Shown here: positions 9,001 through 12,307 of the stretch, piece after piece | How the letters are laid out: each line of letters opens with the position of its first letter | Numbering within the stretch: position 1 is the stretch's first letter | DNA from: Elusimicrobiota bacterium | GTDB lineage: Bacteria > Elusimicrobiota > Elusimicrobia > F11 | Direction: 5' to 3' | Assembly: GCA_022709485.1 (NCBI GenBank) | Contig: JAKLIS010000017.1 | Location: 1 to 12,307 of the forward strand | DNA: 12,307 bases | Position numbers and translations under genes: made by a program | Notes under the pieces: generated by a model | Told to the model about the DNA's origin: nothing | The model's database searches: none | What the model saw: only the letters and a program-made list of their open reading frames with translations

Positions 9001-11760
9001 GGGTTAAGTTTGGCTGAGTGGCGCCGGGCCAGGGCTCCTTTGGGAAATCTGGACGAGCAAGCAAAGGACAAACCCCGGTGGGTGGCGGGCCTTATTCAAG
9101 CCATAGATGACCTTGGCATGCAGCAAAATTTTGAATTTTCCGAGCATCCGTATGAAGTAAGAGAATTCCGCGCCCAGGAAAGCGATATTTGGACTCTTCT
9201 TTATTTCGTCTATTTTTTCTTGGTGGCCATGCCATGGCTCGTCTATATGGACGCCTCTCCTTACACCGGGAAAATCTTTTTGCTTATGTTTATGGGATTG
9301 GTCGTCAATCAAATGACGACCTTATTTTCTCTCATCAACAATATTCGCAGACAAGGGTTTATCGCGGGTTGGGGAAAATGGTGGGCCAGTAGAAGCCAGG
9401 ACGCGGATGTCTGGGGATACGCTTCCAGCCGGTTGTTCCTGGGTCGGATCACAGGAGGAATGCATCCGAGCGCCAAATTCGACATTTCGGGCGGCAAATC
9501 CGCTTTCTACCCTCTCATCGTCATGTGGGCGGAGTTAAAGTCATTGATGACAAAAAAGGGAGAATTTTATGCCTCCCTTCGGGCCCCGCATCTTTTTCTT
9601 TATTCCGAACTTCTGGGTTTGTTTTTATTTGTCACCAATTTTGCCGCAATCTTTTATTTGGACGCCACCAGTGTTTTCTTGATGCTTCCCCTCTTGAGGT
9701 TCTCCGCCGGCGCGGCGTTCGGCGTGTTTATTCAGGCGCGCAAAAGAGGCCATGTGGTTGGAAAAAATGGATGGGGAGATGTGATGGCCCGGGGAGCGGG
9801 GGCGGTGGTCAGTTCTTTGGCGATGCTCCTGGTGGGTTATCTCCTTCAAGAAGGAGCCCTGGCGGGGGTTGGAACCTTTTGGGTCATGGTCGGAGGAATT
9901 GTGGCCGGGGGCACATTGCTTTTGTGGGCCTATATCAATCAATTGAACAAATGGGAAAAGGCCTATAAAGACACCCACAAGTTGGGTTATGCCAAAATGC
10001 AGAGGTTGGGTTCGGAGGCCTTAAGAAGTTTTTGGAATATTGTTTTTTGGGGCGGGTGGTTTATATTTACTCCGCTGGCGTCCAAATTCAAATTCATCCT
10101 GATTAGCGAGTCTATCGTTTTCACTCCCACTCAATTTTTCTTGGGGTTGAGCTTGGTCCTGCTCATTGTGTTTAGCTTTATTTTGGCGGGAAAGCTTGTG
10201 GGTATGCTGTATAGCCGAATCATTTCAAAACGACTGGCGGCCCTCAATTTAAAACTTCTCGAAATCGGAGAGTTAAAGCGGCAAGACCCGGGAGACGTGG
10301 GCGCGGTGGCTGTCTCGGCTCGCTTGCAAGGATTGCGGACCGGTATCTATGCAGATAAAAATGCCGAATCGTGGAAAAAGGCCATGGTGGGCCTGCGCCT
10401 AGCTGAAGCGGAAGTGGAGAAATTCCTGGGGAAGAAAAAAGAGACGGAACAATCTGAAACTTTAGCCATGGCGGGCGCATGGGGAATTTTAAAGAAATGG
10501 GGCATAAAAAATCTGCCCACCATGGGATGGATTGAAAATGGTTTGGTCGGACTTGCGGGGATGGGGCTATTGACTCTTCTTCTTCCCCAGGGGCCTCCGG
10601 GTTCGCTTATTAACGCCATTCAAAATTTCACTCATGTTTCCCTTTCACTCCTTTTAAACATTTCTCCCTTATGGCAAATTGTTTTGGCCACTTCGTTCAG
10701 TATCCTTGTTCTTCTCATTGGTATTTTTCTAGTCCATTATTTAACCGGGGTCGCTCGACAAACACAAAAGAAACCTGTCTTTGGATTTATCGCGTCGGTT
10801 AAAGCCACACATGTGGCGATGGTCAGCCTTATTTCAATTCCACTTTCTGCTCTGGGTCTCATGTTATCCTCATCTGTTTTGGGAATGGGAATTATTATCA
10901 CTGGTGTTTTTGTGGGAGGATGGTTACATAGCCGCATCAATCAAAAACGGGCGGATCTCGAAATGTCACGAAGGCTTCCGGGCTTAATGGTGAGCCCCAA
11001 TGAAGTCAAAGACATTCTCAACCAAAAAAAGAACGGGGTCCCACTCAAAGACATATACATAAACATTCTGCCGGTGAGTGATTTGGGAGTGAGGCAATTT
11101 GGGCTTCAGAGAGAAGTGGCTTTTATGCCTTGGCGAAGTATTTTAGCCGCCGATGAGGTGGCATTTGTCGATGTTGTCAAGATGGTCAGTCTTTCGGCAT
11201 ACAAAGATGTCAAATTCTTTTGGAAAACAAAGGAATGGGTTTCTTCCGGACCCATTAATTCAGAACAATCCCTTGAAAGAACCGCGGTATTTCTTAAGGC
11301 GGATAATTTTGAGGAATTAGAGGGGGAGATCCTGGCGGCGCTTAACAAATCGTATCTGGGGAAAAAGGAGGGTTTTATTCCCCAAATTACCCTCATTTTA
11401 AATTCTGCTCAATCCGCTTTTAAAAAAGAAATTCAAGAAAATTTTGGCGAAGTCAATATTTTGACGGAAAGAGACATTGTCGAGTCGAATGACGTTGTGG
11501 AATGGGTTCGTCAGAATTTGCTCGTGAACAGTGGCGAAACTCAAGCTTCAAAATTAAAAGTCTTTGTTCCAATGGGGGCGCATGTGCCCTCCAAATTTGT
11601 CGACGCCTTAGAAATCCTAAGCCAATCACCGGAGTATTCAAATCTGATTCGGATCATCGTCATGGAAGCAATGTTGTCAGATGGATGGGTCGCGGAAGGA
11701 GCCCCGGGACTTTTAAGAGAAATTATTGATTTTCGCGAATTGATGGGGGTCCAAGCTTAA
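1..11760 (+). CDS. Giant membrane protein, 5'-partial: large extracytoplasmic arm fused to a GT48-like glucan-synthase-like membrane core
   Basis: The frame is open from base 1 to the TAA at 11758-11760. The first ATG (25-27) is followed by no signal peptide and has no convincing ribosome site, so the start is probably upstream. Residues are numbered from that ATG (3,911 in all). The order is: extracytoplasmic region (1-1985), one membrane helix (~1989-2010), charged cytoplasmic segment (~2012-2312), six helices (~2313-2508), cytoplasmic catalytic-like domain (~2509-3050), twelve helices (~3056-3635), soluble tail (~3636-3911). Motifs in the catalytic-like domain (K2807, D2831, S2961-E-D, E3011-Q...R3018-W) and a loop at 3147-3158 resemble GT48 or GT2 processive glycosyltransferases. 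The inferred role is polymerising or moving a glycan at the membrane, with the long arm reaching outside; substrate and product are unknown. The gene is convergent with the next one, and no functional partner is visible. The coding frame is certain; the enzyme assignment is moderate. Confidence 0.9.
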   Translation, partial: TIAAGAKFMGIIGIEGTTIEAITGGKARFQEVTHKGWHLITNESPSFKVKLEERYVTSNMRGGFGVRVSVDPVTSEMNGLAEIPQGPRIEAALQKEMARWTSVGRFSLPIVNNGQFQIYAPSDAEFQQMLAGEEAIPVVGGSWLVKMAFRNGNFYERISNQQYQEMNTNLHVREGNDVLIRFCLAYKMKDGRITAVYQTPGEVRNILEKRDLVLALSNGQKVRAEDLPANFASSGLTVDSLMDKDGSIYKLGSEKKRLDFLLNQPTRLEQISREKGNRVTPAVPEVIVNGRKMPYHPIYEWELANYLEGLRLSGQHKARLQAAETRIYERWNPDRQRFEKVIVKGTLLQKIQQALKEQVELVKTRQNEILKMSGRGGEMVVPYGHERMRQQVILGELEGLGLNFRDLQQKIERIRNAPDQDSREQLKKFLRDQKDIRLAAEELLSEMNKLENFVASKEMKRMEKLEAMRNKGKIVTPDMVSGVVIRPFDALNANRSALQRQGNYIAELQGLLADPNLSPRERDRVRKTMDLAIKKNSFIDEKGNEHIVMSSVRESEARAGGAENFSHLDRQVLEMEDQLNKGGKTVILWKFRKEGGRILMDSKFLDPEKYLADTLQRIEKQTDPKKKDDFRKFYDALRDRKFISMMNGGGEGLQIALIDDAFSKGGAIHIQIDPEKEMGQQVTVTLSPMDAAQKVFSEKVEEWKVALSRGVPPGPERQGLIDKIKDAGNGNLVYKENNKPNAKIHKWMAIYSEPEVIRAEMALVKQLDRATHQKAAELDGAYVIELDQETKKSRDLMDPKAVADIIEKMHNKKADLKARYEELRQKNVAGVELTAEEKASLSQLVEDMIEIEKDIYREGTKVCFIKYGLKQNSENYARLYEEHQRGQIRDGNTTRQYVLYDDFKQPVAHVRTDGKIFITTVHKILPGSDSGMTLGELRTYSGRSPPAPGRLGELVNVTREWVDAKKEVRARIVGLLDSNKELEPLFITINDFTGKSAKSGQPSKSQTYRFQEGLSLKDYETHPNLKLDYSKIVKILPKGSLVIEQVTAHGKVSRDEIGPGGRVLRTYEGIYREDVRLGQDPFLAQRIIEHSYDDPGYSMMNIPSSSKYIDPDTGKVVGESRVLTPFDEFLRTKELKYSRWDDITKEMVWEVKDSNDQLIRKYALRVKNGAHVPVNVTVFYYFYDQPDSYGTFGLADEAFTFQTDERGWIDGKFNPETFKGEFRDLPYFESTQIVKVEGEGVNRRIIYRVSLRDEANKVVVQFQEVTSPDGNLLEKYVINETNENKAVPSEVTLNEFDSDPDGVGKFKIARESKTFKIFHSQEISGEIFDLASLDLPAGTLLRSFDENGNESAILSWNGSEYVDKKTGDFFPANHLAKLPLDKDVSRIVIAKDSDVLFEFTLKEKSKFENVLADGRLNYLREEFEFWGTKGKFRRVLKNSFRDTLFEGQKIVTLNLKTGEYSLQAFDDKKRVISGQSFEGRHPTVVERGEGPKLSETTSRRKAGIMKNSILPDRPASFQVVLDVDWYVGNNRPQFTGVGVLQGTGEPLVEVREKKDKSGFSQHEVSVHLSDSAPLDSKIARLEEGPNRTSIKLVGDKDVQDISDSDFVYFYVDEKSVDFRGSPKIKASFTDNKNKTVTVSSDPDDETADCHFWLSESGNKLKFKNRDGLDVATLQVIAHSPYANVNPVMAIPVSSLAQFIDVRQMRSSVSLEIKSAGNDPSLARITDVYRVSRGEGQAGVASLAQNDSSFLLPLEDGKKAFYDGTQSSQEGRALAIWGPNDQLLGILKEFWVQPEGTSVRWVQYRLDLFDASGKNPLASVGLREDPDGDWELNWNDAIPYTVLNRENQVIVVSEHPFFKQAVEKYYRPDSLDPSKPELVLTGDLSQLPSINSTEDHETLFHRYYMNVSNSILRGVAKTLHLGGEEVLNPIEEDATMGLMTPELMAESQEALNRLSTAEKRAQMFGQMIDKLGSLEKPVEAVQELKFDEIVPPFAWWKIFSVSGFFLVLLISYPLLLHWYAGASGRVVNKYQRKISALLEAETPQGFLFHTTDEQHTAADRHARNVMKVNYGLYDSDGKPLYVSTEEDIEGWFSRPLFELYVHSYAGFTRLTQEKIDTINKLNLTQDEKTRRIQILNNALEKQLVQLDKMTRGVHKFIAVELGRGNPNARYVTQVPTFKRSLKEKLLKIGGKTPEARGDDDPKKTKNQIMEELARLLAFHQQKLKMGALEDAQRAREGNSNPNSSSFRQAYNEMFMALVKTEKEKGADGKETLKPAYDTRGESESLSQKTKYRFNEESLETYVERNQLAEVPAIFQLFGRYTFKVIAIMWGALLLRGGEWTIAGAPSLGLLIFFISFFIFLTFIINSAVEAWAISKMSRTHWLYGRLRAVPPLLAAGGIIFLINHATLLGGPATLAYFILGILCLEIYGLLVLGNRSVVGVSMYYHLRPPAYKGPRRNVAILSLTYFIFAVLAIYLASVVVAPWFFQVYSVGAQMKFLFAGITVFLMFVLLHYGVSLLVKGAFSIFGSTHGEDLKKELIEKVAPPKEGEKENRVGNAYIGGQTLSSSVFKAKIDGKWNEISEEKAKEFNQDREKLNQHLKDSIHAMVGALNNRFENAATRNAIFDFFMAMVDDDRIHGTTRALIKSWIAAGDEDALSKYFEEGLLFLRGAEWNAGCTLWDFSQMYHPNMREGLQIRHDVNGEALTEEQMAIMEHIWHIQSALIQTGGFNITQSSMDVALSFVRIAITGREKGLSNKLSFFLISNLMSDFKKATFPNKETLFYGTEMGQRVKLCQLLKYLSPGVDARVGRVVTVQGSKASAALWLSMDPVMNRTIGQFVWWDQNTSVIDTELYWRDQFRMWNTPELMALISDRTVGGREQPFLDSIEFTGEGGARQGYAGGMTATGTGWGNTTRNIFWETLEITGRPTANMKNFHSDGKPERPGEVLKRMYMQVMNRLFGSSPTPPASTRISEDLALVVNLMKDAIYLLGFGSGWVGIRTPVVGLSLAEWRRARAPLGNLDEQAKDKPRWVAGLIQAIDDLGMQQNFEFSEHPYEVREFRAQESDIWTLLYFVYFFLVAMPWLVYMDASPYTGKIFLLMFMGLVVNQMTTLFSLINNIRRQGFIAGWGKWWASRSQDADVWGYASSRLFLGRITGGMHPSAKFDISGGKSAFYPLIVMWAELKSLMTKKGEFYASLRAPHLFLYSELLGLFLFVTNFAAIFYLDATSVFLMLPLLRFSAGAAFGVFIQARKRGHVVGKNGWGDVMARGAGAVVSSLAMLLVGYLLQEGALAGVGTFWVMVGGIVAGGTLLLWAYINQLNKWEKAYKDTHKLGYAKMQRLGSEALRSFWNIVFWGGWFIFTPLASKFKFILISESIVFTPTQFFLGLSLVLLIVFSFILAGKLVGMLYSRIISKRLAALNLKLLEIGELKRQDPGDVGAVAVSARLQGLRTGIYADKNAESWKKAMVGLRLAEAEVEKFLGKKKETEQSETLAMAGAWGILKKWGIKNLPTMGWIENGLVGLAGMGLLTLLLPQGPPGSLINAIQNFTHVSLSLLLNISPLWQIVLATSFSILVLLIGIFLVHYLTGVARQTQKKPVFGFIASVKATHVAMVSLISIPLSALGLMLSSSVLGMGIIITGVFVGGWLHSRINQKRADLEMSRRLPGLMVSPNEVKDILNQKKNGVPLKDIYINILPVSDLGVRQFGLQREVAFMPWRSILAADEVAFVDVVKMVSLSAYKDVKFFWKTKEWVSSGPINSEQSLERTAVFLKADNFEELEGEILAALNKSYLGKKEGFIPQITLILNSAQSAFKKEIQENFGEVNILTERDIVESNDVVEWVRQNLLVNSGETQASKLKVFVPMGAHVPSKFVDALEILSQSPEYSNLIRIIVMEAMLSDGWVAEGAPGLLREIIDFRELMGVQA
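895..1419 (+). other. Helical, coiled-coil-like block in the external arm
   Basis: Residues ~291-465 are dominated by Lys, Arg, Glu, Gln and Leu with repeated heptad-like spacing of Leu/Ile/Met (for example around 340-360, 390-410 and 425-455) and few Gly or Pro. This suggests long helices or a coiled coil within the extracytoplasmic arm, perhaps a spacer or oligomerisation stalk. No family was recognised. Confidence 0.45.
2263..2577 (+). other. Second helical, charged block in the external arm
   Basis: Residues ~747-851 are Glu/Lys-rich and predicted helical, with Leu/Ile at heptad-like spacing (e.g. the stretch with ADIIEKMHNKKADLKARYEE). The beta-rich half of the arm follows it. It is probably structural; no enzymatic motif was seen. 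Confidence 0.4.
2677..5640 (+). repeat. Degenerate beta strand-turn-strand repeat region in the external arm
   Basis: From about residue 885 to 1872 the protein repeatedly shows the same grammar: a strand with alternating aromatic/aliphatic residues, a polar turn (Asp/Asn with Gly, Lys or Gln), and a second strand often ending in Tyr or Phe. Clear instances start near 2677 (QYVLYDDFKQPVAHV), 3178, 3433 (WEVKDSNDQLIRKYAL), 3724, 4021, 4288 and 5401 (YRLDLFDASGKNPLASV). It resembles RHS/YD-type or MORN-like beta repeats in style, but the copies are too diverged for a fixed unit length and no canonical YD motif recurs. No nucleotide-level repeat was noticed. Confidence 0.35.
5986..6057 (+). other. 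First transmembrane anchor of the giant protein
   Basis: Residues ~1988-2011 form a single hydrophobic helix (WKIFSVSGFFLVLLISYPLL and onward) with an acidic N-terminal flank and a basic C-terminal flank (GRVVNKYQRK). By the positive-inside rule this puts the preceding arm outside and the next 300 residues in the cytoplasm. Confidence 0.8.
6058..6960 (+). other. Cytoplasmic charged segment between anchor and membrane core
   Basis: Residues ~2012-2312 are hydrophilic and mostly helical, rich in Lys, Glu, Arg and Gln, with a disordered-looking stretch around 2180-2200 (Gly-Asp-Asp-Asp-Pro-Lys-Lys). No nucleotide-binding loop or named domain is visible. FKS/callose synthases also carry a sizeable cytoplasmic region before their first helix cluster, so the position is comparable, but I see no sequence match. 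Confidence 0.45.
6961..7548 (+). other. Six-helix membrane cluster preceding the catalytic-like domain
   Basis: Six hydrophobic helices are visible at about residues 2313-2330, 2338-2358, 2383-2400, 2405-2424, 2449-2475 and 2485-2508. The loops expected inside are basic (after helix 2: SKMSRTHWLYGRLR; after helix 4: a stretch with HLRPP and GPRR; after helix 6: KKELIEK), and those expected outside are short and uncharged. An even number of helices returns the chain to the cytoplasm, so the following domain is cytoplasmic, as a nucleotide-sugar-using enzyme requires. Confidence 0.75.
7549..9174 (+). other. GT48/GT2-like cytoplasmic glycosyltransferase domain (putative)
   Basis: Residues ~2509-3050 lie between the two membrane clusters. 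Pattern matches to FKS/callose synthase (GT48) in the correct order: AATRNAIFDFF (from 2607) against the RRISFF-type segment; TLWDFSQMYHP (from 2667) against LLEYLKQLHP; KLSFFLISNLMSDFKKA (~2751-2767) against the KFTYVVS-type strand; GSKASAALW with K2807 against the GEGK-NQNHA loop; WWDQN with D2831 against the IDANQDN metal/nucleotide motif; S2961-E-D-L against the NLSEDIF/NEDI motif; and E3011-Q...R3018-W3019 against the EQ-x3-RE motif (QxxRW in GT2). The Pro-x-Tyr-x-Glu segment of GT48 is not recognisable. The domain may be active on an unusual donor or may be degenerate. The matches were made by eye against remembered consensus patterns. Confidence 0.5.
9190..10929 (+). other. Twelve-helix membrane cluster with GT48-like loop
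   Basis: Helices are seen at about residues 3056-3076, 3084-3104, 3194-3213, 3216-3236, 3258-3274, 3281-3304, 3336-3352, 3369-3392, 3504-3521, 3552-3573, 3596-3614 and 3617-3635. Inner loops are basic (NNIRRQG, QARKRGH, NKWEKAYKDTHK, YSRIISKR, ARQTQKK, HSRINQKR). The long inner loop 3105-3193 contains HPSAKFDISGGK (3147-3158), resembling the HGGAKYRATGRG loop of callose synthases. A helical cytoplasmic insert of ~110 residues lies at 3395-3500. GT48 enzymes likewise have a large helix bundle after the catalytic domain, and it forms the polymer exit path there. Confidence 0.65.
10930..11757 (+). other. C-terminal soluble cytoplasmic domain of unknown function
   Basis: Residues ~3636-3911 follow the last helix and begin with a basic inner flank. 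Secondary-structure pattern alternates strand and helix: strands such as DIYINILPV, EVAFVDVV, QITLILNS, LKVFVPMG and LIRIIVMEA are separated by amphipathic helices, suggesting one or two Rossmann-like alpha/beta units. No P-loop, GGDEF, PilZ or kinase signature is visible. It could be a regulatory or partner-binding tail of the membrane core. Confidence 0.45.
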
Positions 11761-11778
11761 ACCCCTCCCCCCTCCGGG

Positions 11779-11797
11779 ATTTTTAAGGTTTAAAAAT
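11779..11797. terminator. Weak AT-only palindrome between convergent genes
   Basis: A perfect 8-bp inverted repeat (ATTTTTAA, loop GGT, TTAAAAAT) lies at the convergent 3' ends, just after the giant gene's stop and overlapping the last codons of the minus-strand gene. It could act as a weak bidirectional end signal, but it lacks a GC-rich stem, so chance is equally likely. Confidence 0.2.
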
Positions 11798-12124
11798 GAA
11801 AAAAACCGCGCCCAAAAGGCACAAACCCGCCCATAAATAATTCCATGAGAAATGTTGGCGCATGTAGACCATTGAAAAAGGGACGAAAACCGAGAGTGTA
11901 ATAACTTCTTGGAGAATCTTGAGCTGTCCTAGGTTCATCTGCTGAAAACCGATACGGTTGGCCGGAACCTGAAGCATATATTCAAAAAAGGCGATTCCCC
12001 AACTCAACAACGCGGCGGCAATCCAGGGCTTATTATTCAAATTCTTGAGATGCCCATACCACGCGAACGTCATAAACGCGTTTGAGCAAATCAGAAGAAT
12101 GGTTGTTTTCCAAAAAATAGACAT
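11783..12124 (-). CDS. DUF486 (DMT-superfamily-like) small integral membrane protein
   Basis: The protein has 113 residues, the usual length for DUF486. Four hydrophobic helices are visible (about residues 6-22, 33-53, 68-88, 96-111). The family-typical segments CSNAFMTFAWYGHL near the N terminus, LSWGIAFFEYMLQVPANR in the middle and QLKILQEVITLSVF after it are all present, so the family call is firm. DUF486 proteins are grouped with drug/metabolite transporter-like membrane proteins, but no substrate or function is established. The ATG at 12124 is the first possible start: an in-frame TGA lies four codons upstream (12134-12136), and the N terminus matches the family's. The gene is convergent with the giant gene (22 bases between stops). 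Its ribosome site falls inside a terminator-like hairpin. Confidence 0.92.
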   Translation of the reverse strand: MSIFWKTTILLICSNAFMTFAWYGHLKNLNNKPWIAAALLSWGIAFFEYMLQVPANRIGFQQMNLGQLKILQEVITLSVFVPFSMVYMRQHFSWNYLWAGLCLLGAVFFIFKP

Positions 12125-12127
12125 ATT

Positions 12128-12167
12128 AAAAAATCACCCCTCCCGAATTTCCGGGAAGGGTGATTTT
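12128..12167 (-). terminator. Rho-independent terminator-like hairpin upstream of the DUF486 gene
   Basis: On the minus strand a 16-bp stem (12152-12167 with 12130-12145; one G-U wobble in RNA) closes a 6-base loop and runs into a six-T tract (12133-12128). It begins 17 bases after the stop of the partial minus-strand gene, the expected place for that gene's terminator. It ends only three bases before the DUF486 start codon, so it could equally serve as a leader attenuator for that gene. On the plus strand the stem is followed by only four T, so plus-strand termination would be weaker. Confidence 0.7.
12137..12144 (-). promoter_or_regulatory. Shine-Dalgarno-like sequence of the DUF486 gene, inside a hairpin arm
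   Basis: GGGAGGGG on the minus strand ends 12 bases before the DUF486 ATG. It contains a strong anti-16S-complementary GGAGG but forms the 3' arm of the terminator-like stem, so it would be masked when the hairpin is folded. No separate promoter was recognised between the hairpin and the start codon. Confidence 0.45.
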
Positions 12168-12183
12168 ACAAGAAAAACAGGAA

Positions 12184-12307
12184 TTACCACCGAGCGCACA
12201 TTCGGACCATGGGGCCTTGCCTAAACAGGGAGTTTTCTGGAGTCATGAGTTGTTCATTGGACGCAAGTGTCCCTTTATTAAATCCATCCCCATAAATAAA
12301 TGAGATG
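12184..12307 (-). CDS. C-terminal end of an unrecognised minus-strand protein (5' end outside window)
   Basis: Forty codons are open from the right edge to a TAA at 12184-12186. The peptide ends MVRMCARW and contains GDGFNKGTLASNEQLMTPEN upstream of that. I do not recognise the family; there is no membrane helix or lipoprotein signal in this part. The case for a real gene is the open frame reaching the window edge, the ordinary amino-acid mix, and the strong terminator 17 bases after its stop in the right orientation. It would be transcribed in the same direction as the DUF486 gene, 59 bases from its start codon. The plus strand here shows no competing coding signal. Confidence 0.55.
   Translation of the reverse strand, partial: ISFIYGDGFNKGTLASNEQLMTPENSLFRQGPMVRMCARW

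Noticed and set aside
7549..9174. Cyclic beta-1,2-glucan synthase (NdvB-like, GT84/GH94) identity
   Set aside because: NdvB is also a giant multi-helix glucan synthase, but no GH94 phosphorylase-like or glycoamylase-like domain is visible, and the motif order fits GT48 better.
11761..11782. Terminator for the giant gene in the short convergent gap
   Set aside because: The gap holds a C/T-rich run and the start of an AT-only palindrome, but no GC-rich stem followed by T tract.

Overview
This looks like bacterial DNA. It is dense coding sequence with tight spacing, a rho-independent terminator, Shine-Dalgarno-like sequence and a DUF486 membrane protein typical of bacteria. Base composition is roughly balanced. 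A single reading frame of more than 3,900 codons with no interruption is most reminiscent of ultra-small or predatory candidate phyla in which giant genes have been reported, Omnitrophota above all. That placement is an inference from gene style, not from a marker gene, and Elusimicrobiota or PVC-like bacteria remain possible.

Positions 1-11760 (+) are one giant gene, open at the left edge, so its true start lies outside the window. The visible protein has two halves. The first ~1,985 residues are hydrophilic, very poor in cysteine, and partly helical and partly beta-rich; they are predicted to lie outside the cytoplasmic membrane. After one anchoring helix comes a ~300-residue charged cytoplasmic segment, then six membrane helices, a ~540-residue cytoplasmic domain, twelve more membrane helices and a ~260-residue soluble cytoplasmic tail. 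The charge of every loop agrees with the positive-inside rule for 19 helices.

The main result is that the cytoplasmic domain and the membrane part after it follow the layout and several short motifs of processive glucan synthases. The best match is GT48, the 1,3-beta-glucan (FKS/callose) synthases otherwise known from eukaryotes. The shared points are a Gly-x-Lys segment followed by a metal/nucleotide Asp motif, a Ser-Glu-Asp motif, a Glu-Gln...Arg-Trp motif, and a His-x-x-Ala-Lys-Phe-x-x-Ser-Gly-Gly loop that resembles the GT48 Thr-Gly-Arg-Gly loop. The gene may therefore encode a surface machine in which a glycan-polymerising or glycan-moving membrane core is fused to a huge external arm. 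This was deduced by eye against remembered consensus patterns and needs profile and structure comparison.

Positions 11783-12124 (-) encode a complete DUF486 four-helix membrane protein, convergent with the giant gene and 22 bases from it. Positions 12184-12307 (-) hold the last 40 codons of another minus-strand gene. Between these two is a strong hairpin with a T6 tract: it looks like the terminator of the partial gene, but its 3' arm also contains the only good Shine-Dalgarno sequence of the DUF486 gene. No RNA genes, insertion sequences or CRISPR arrays were seen.
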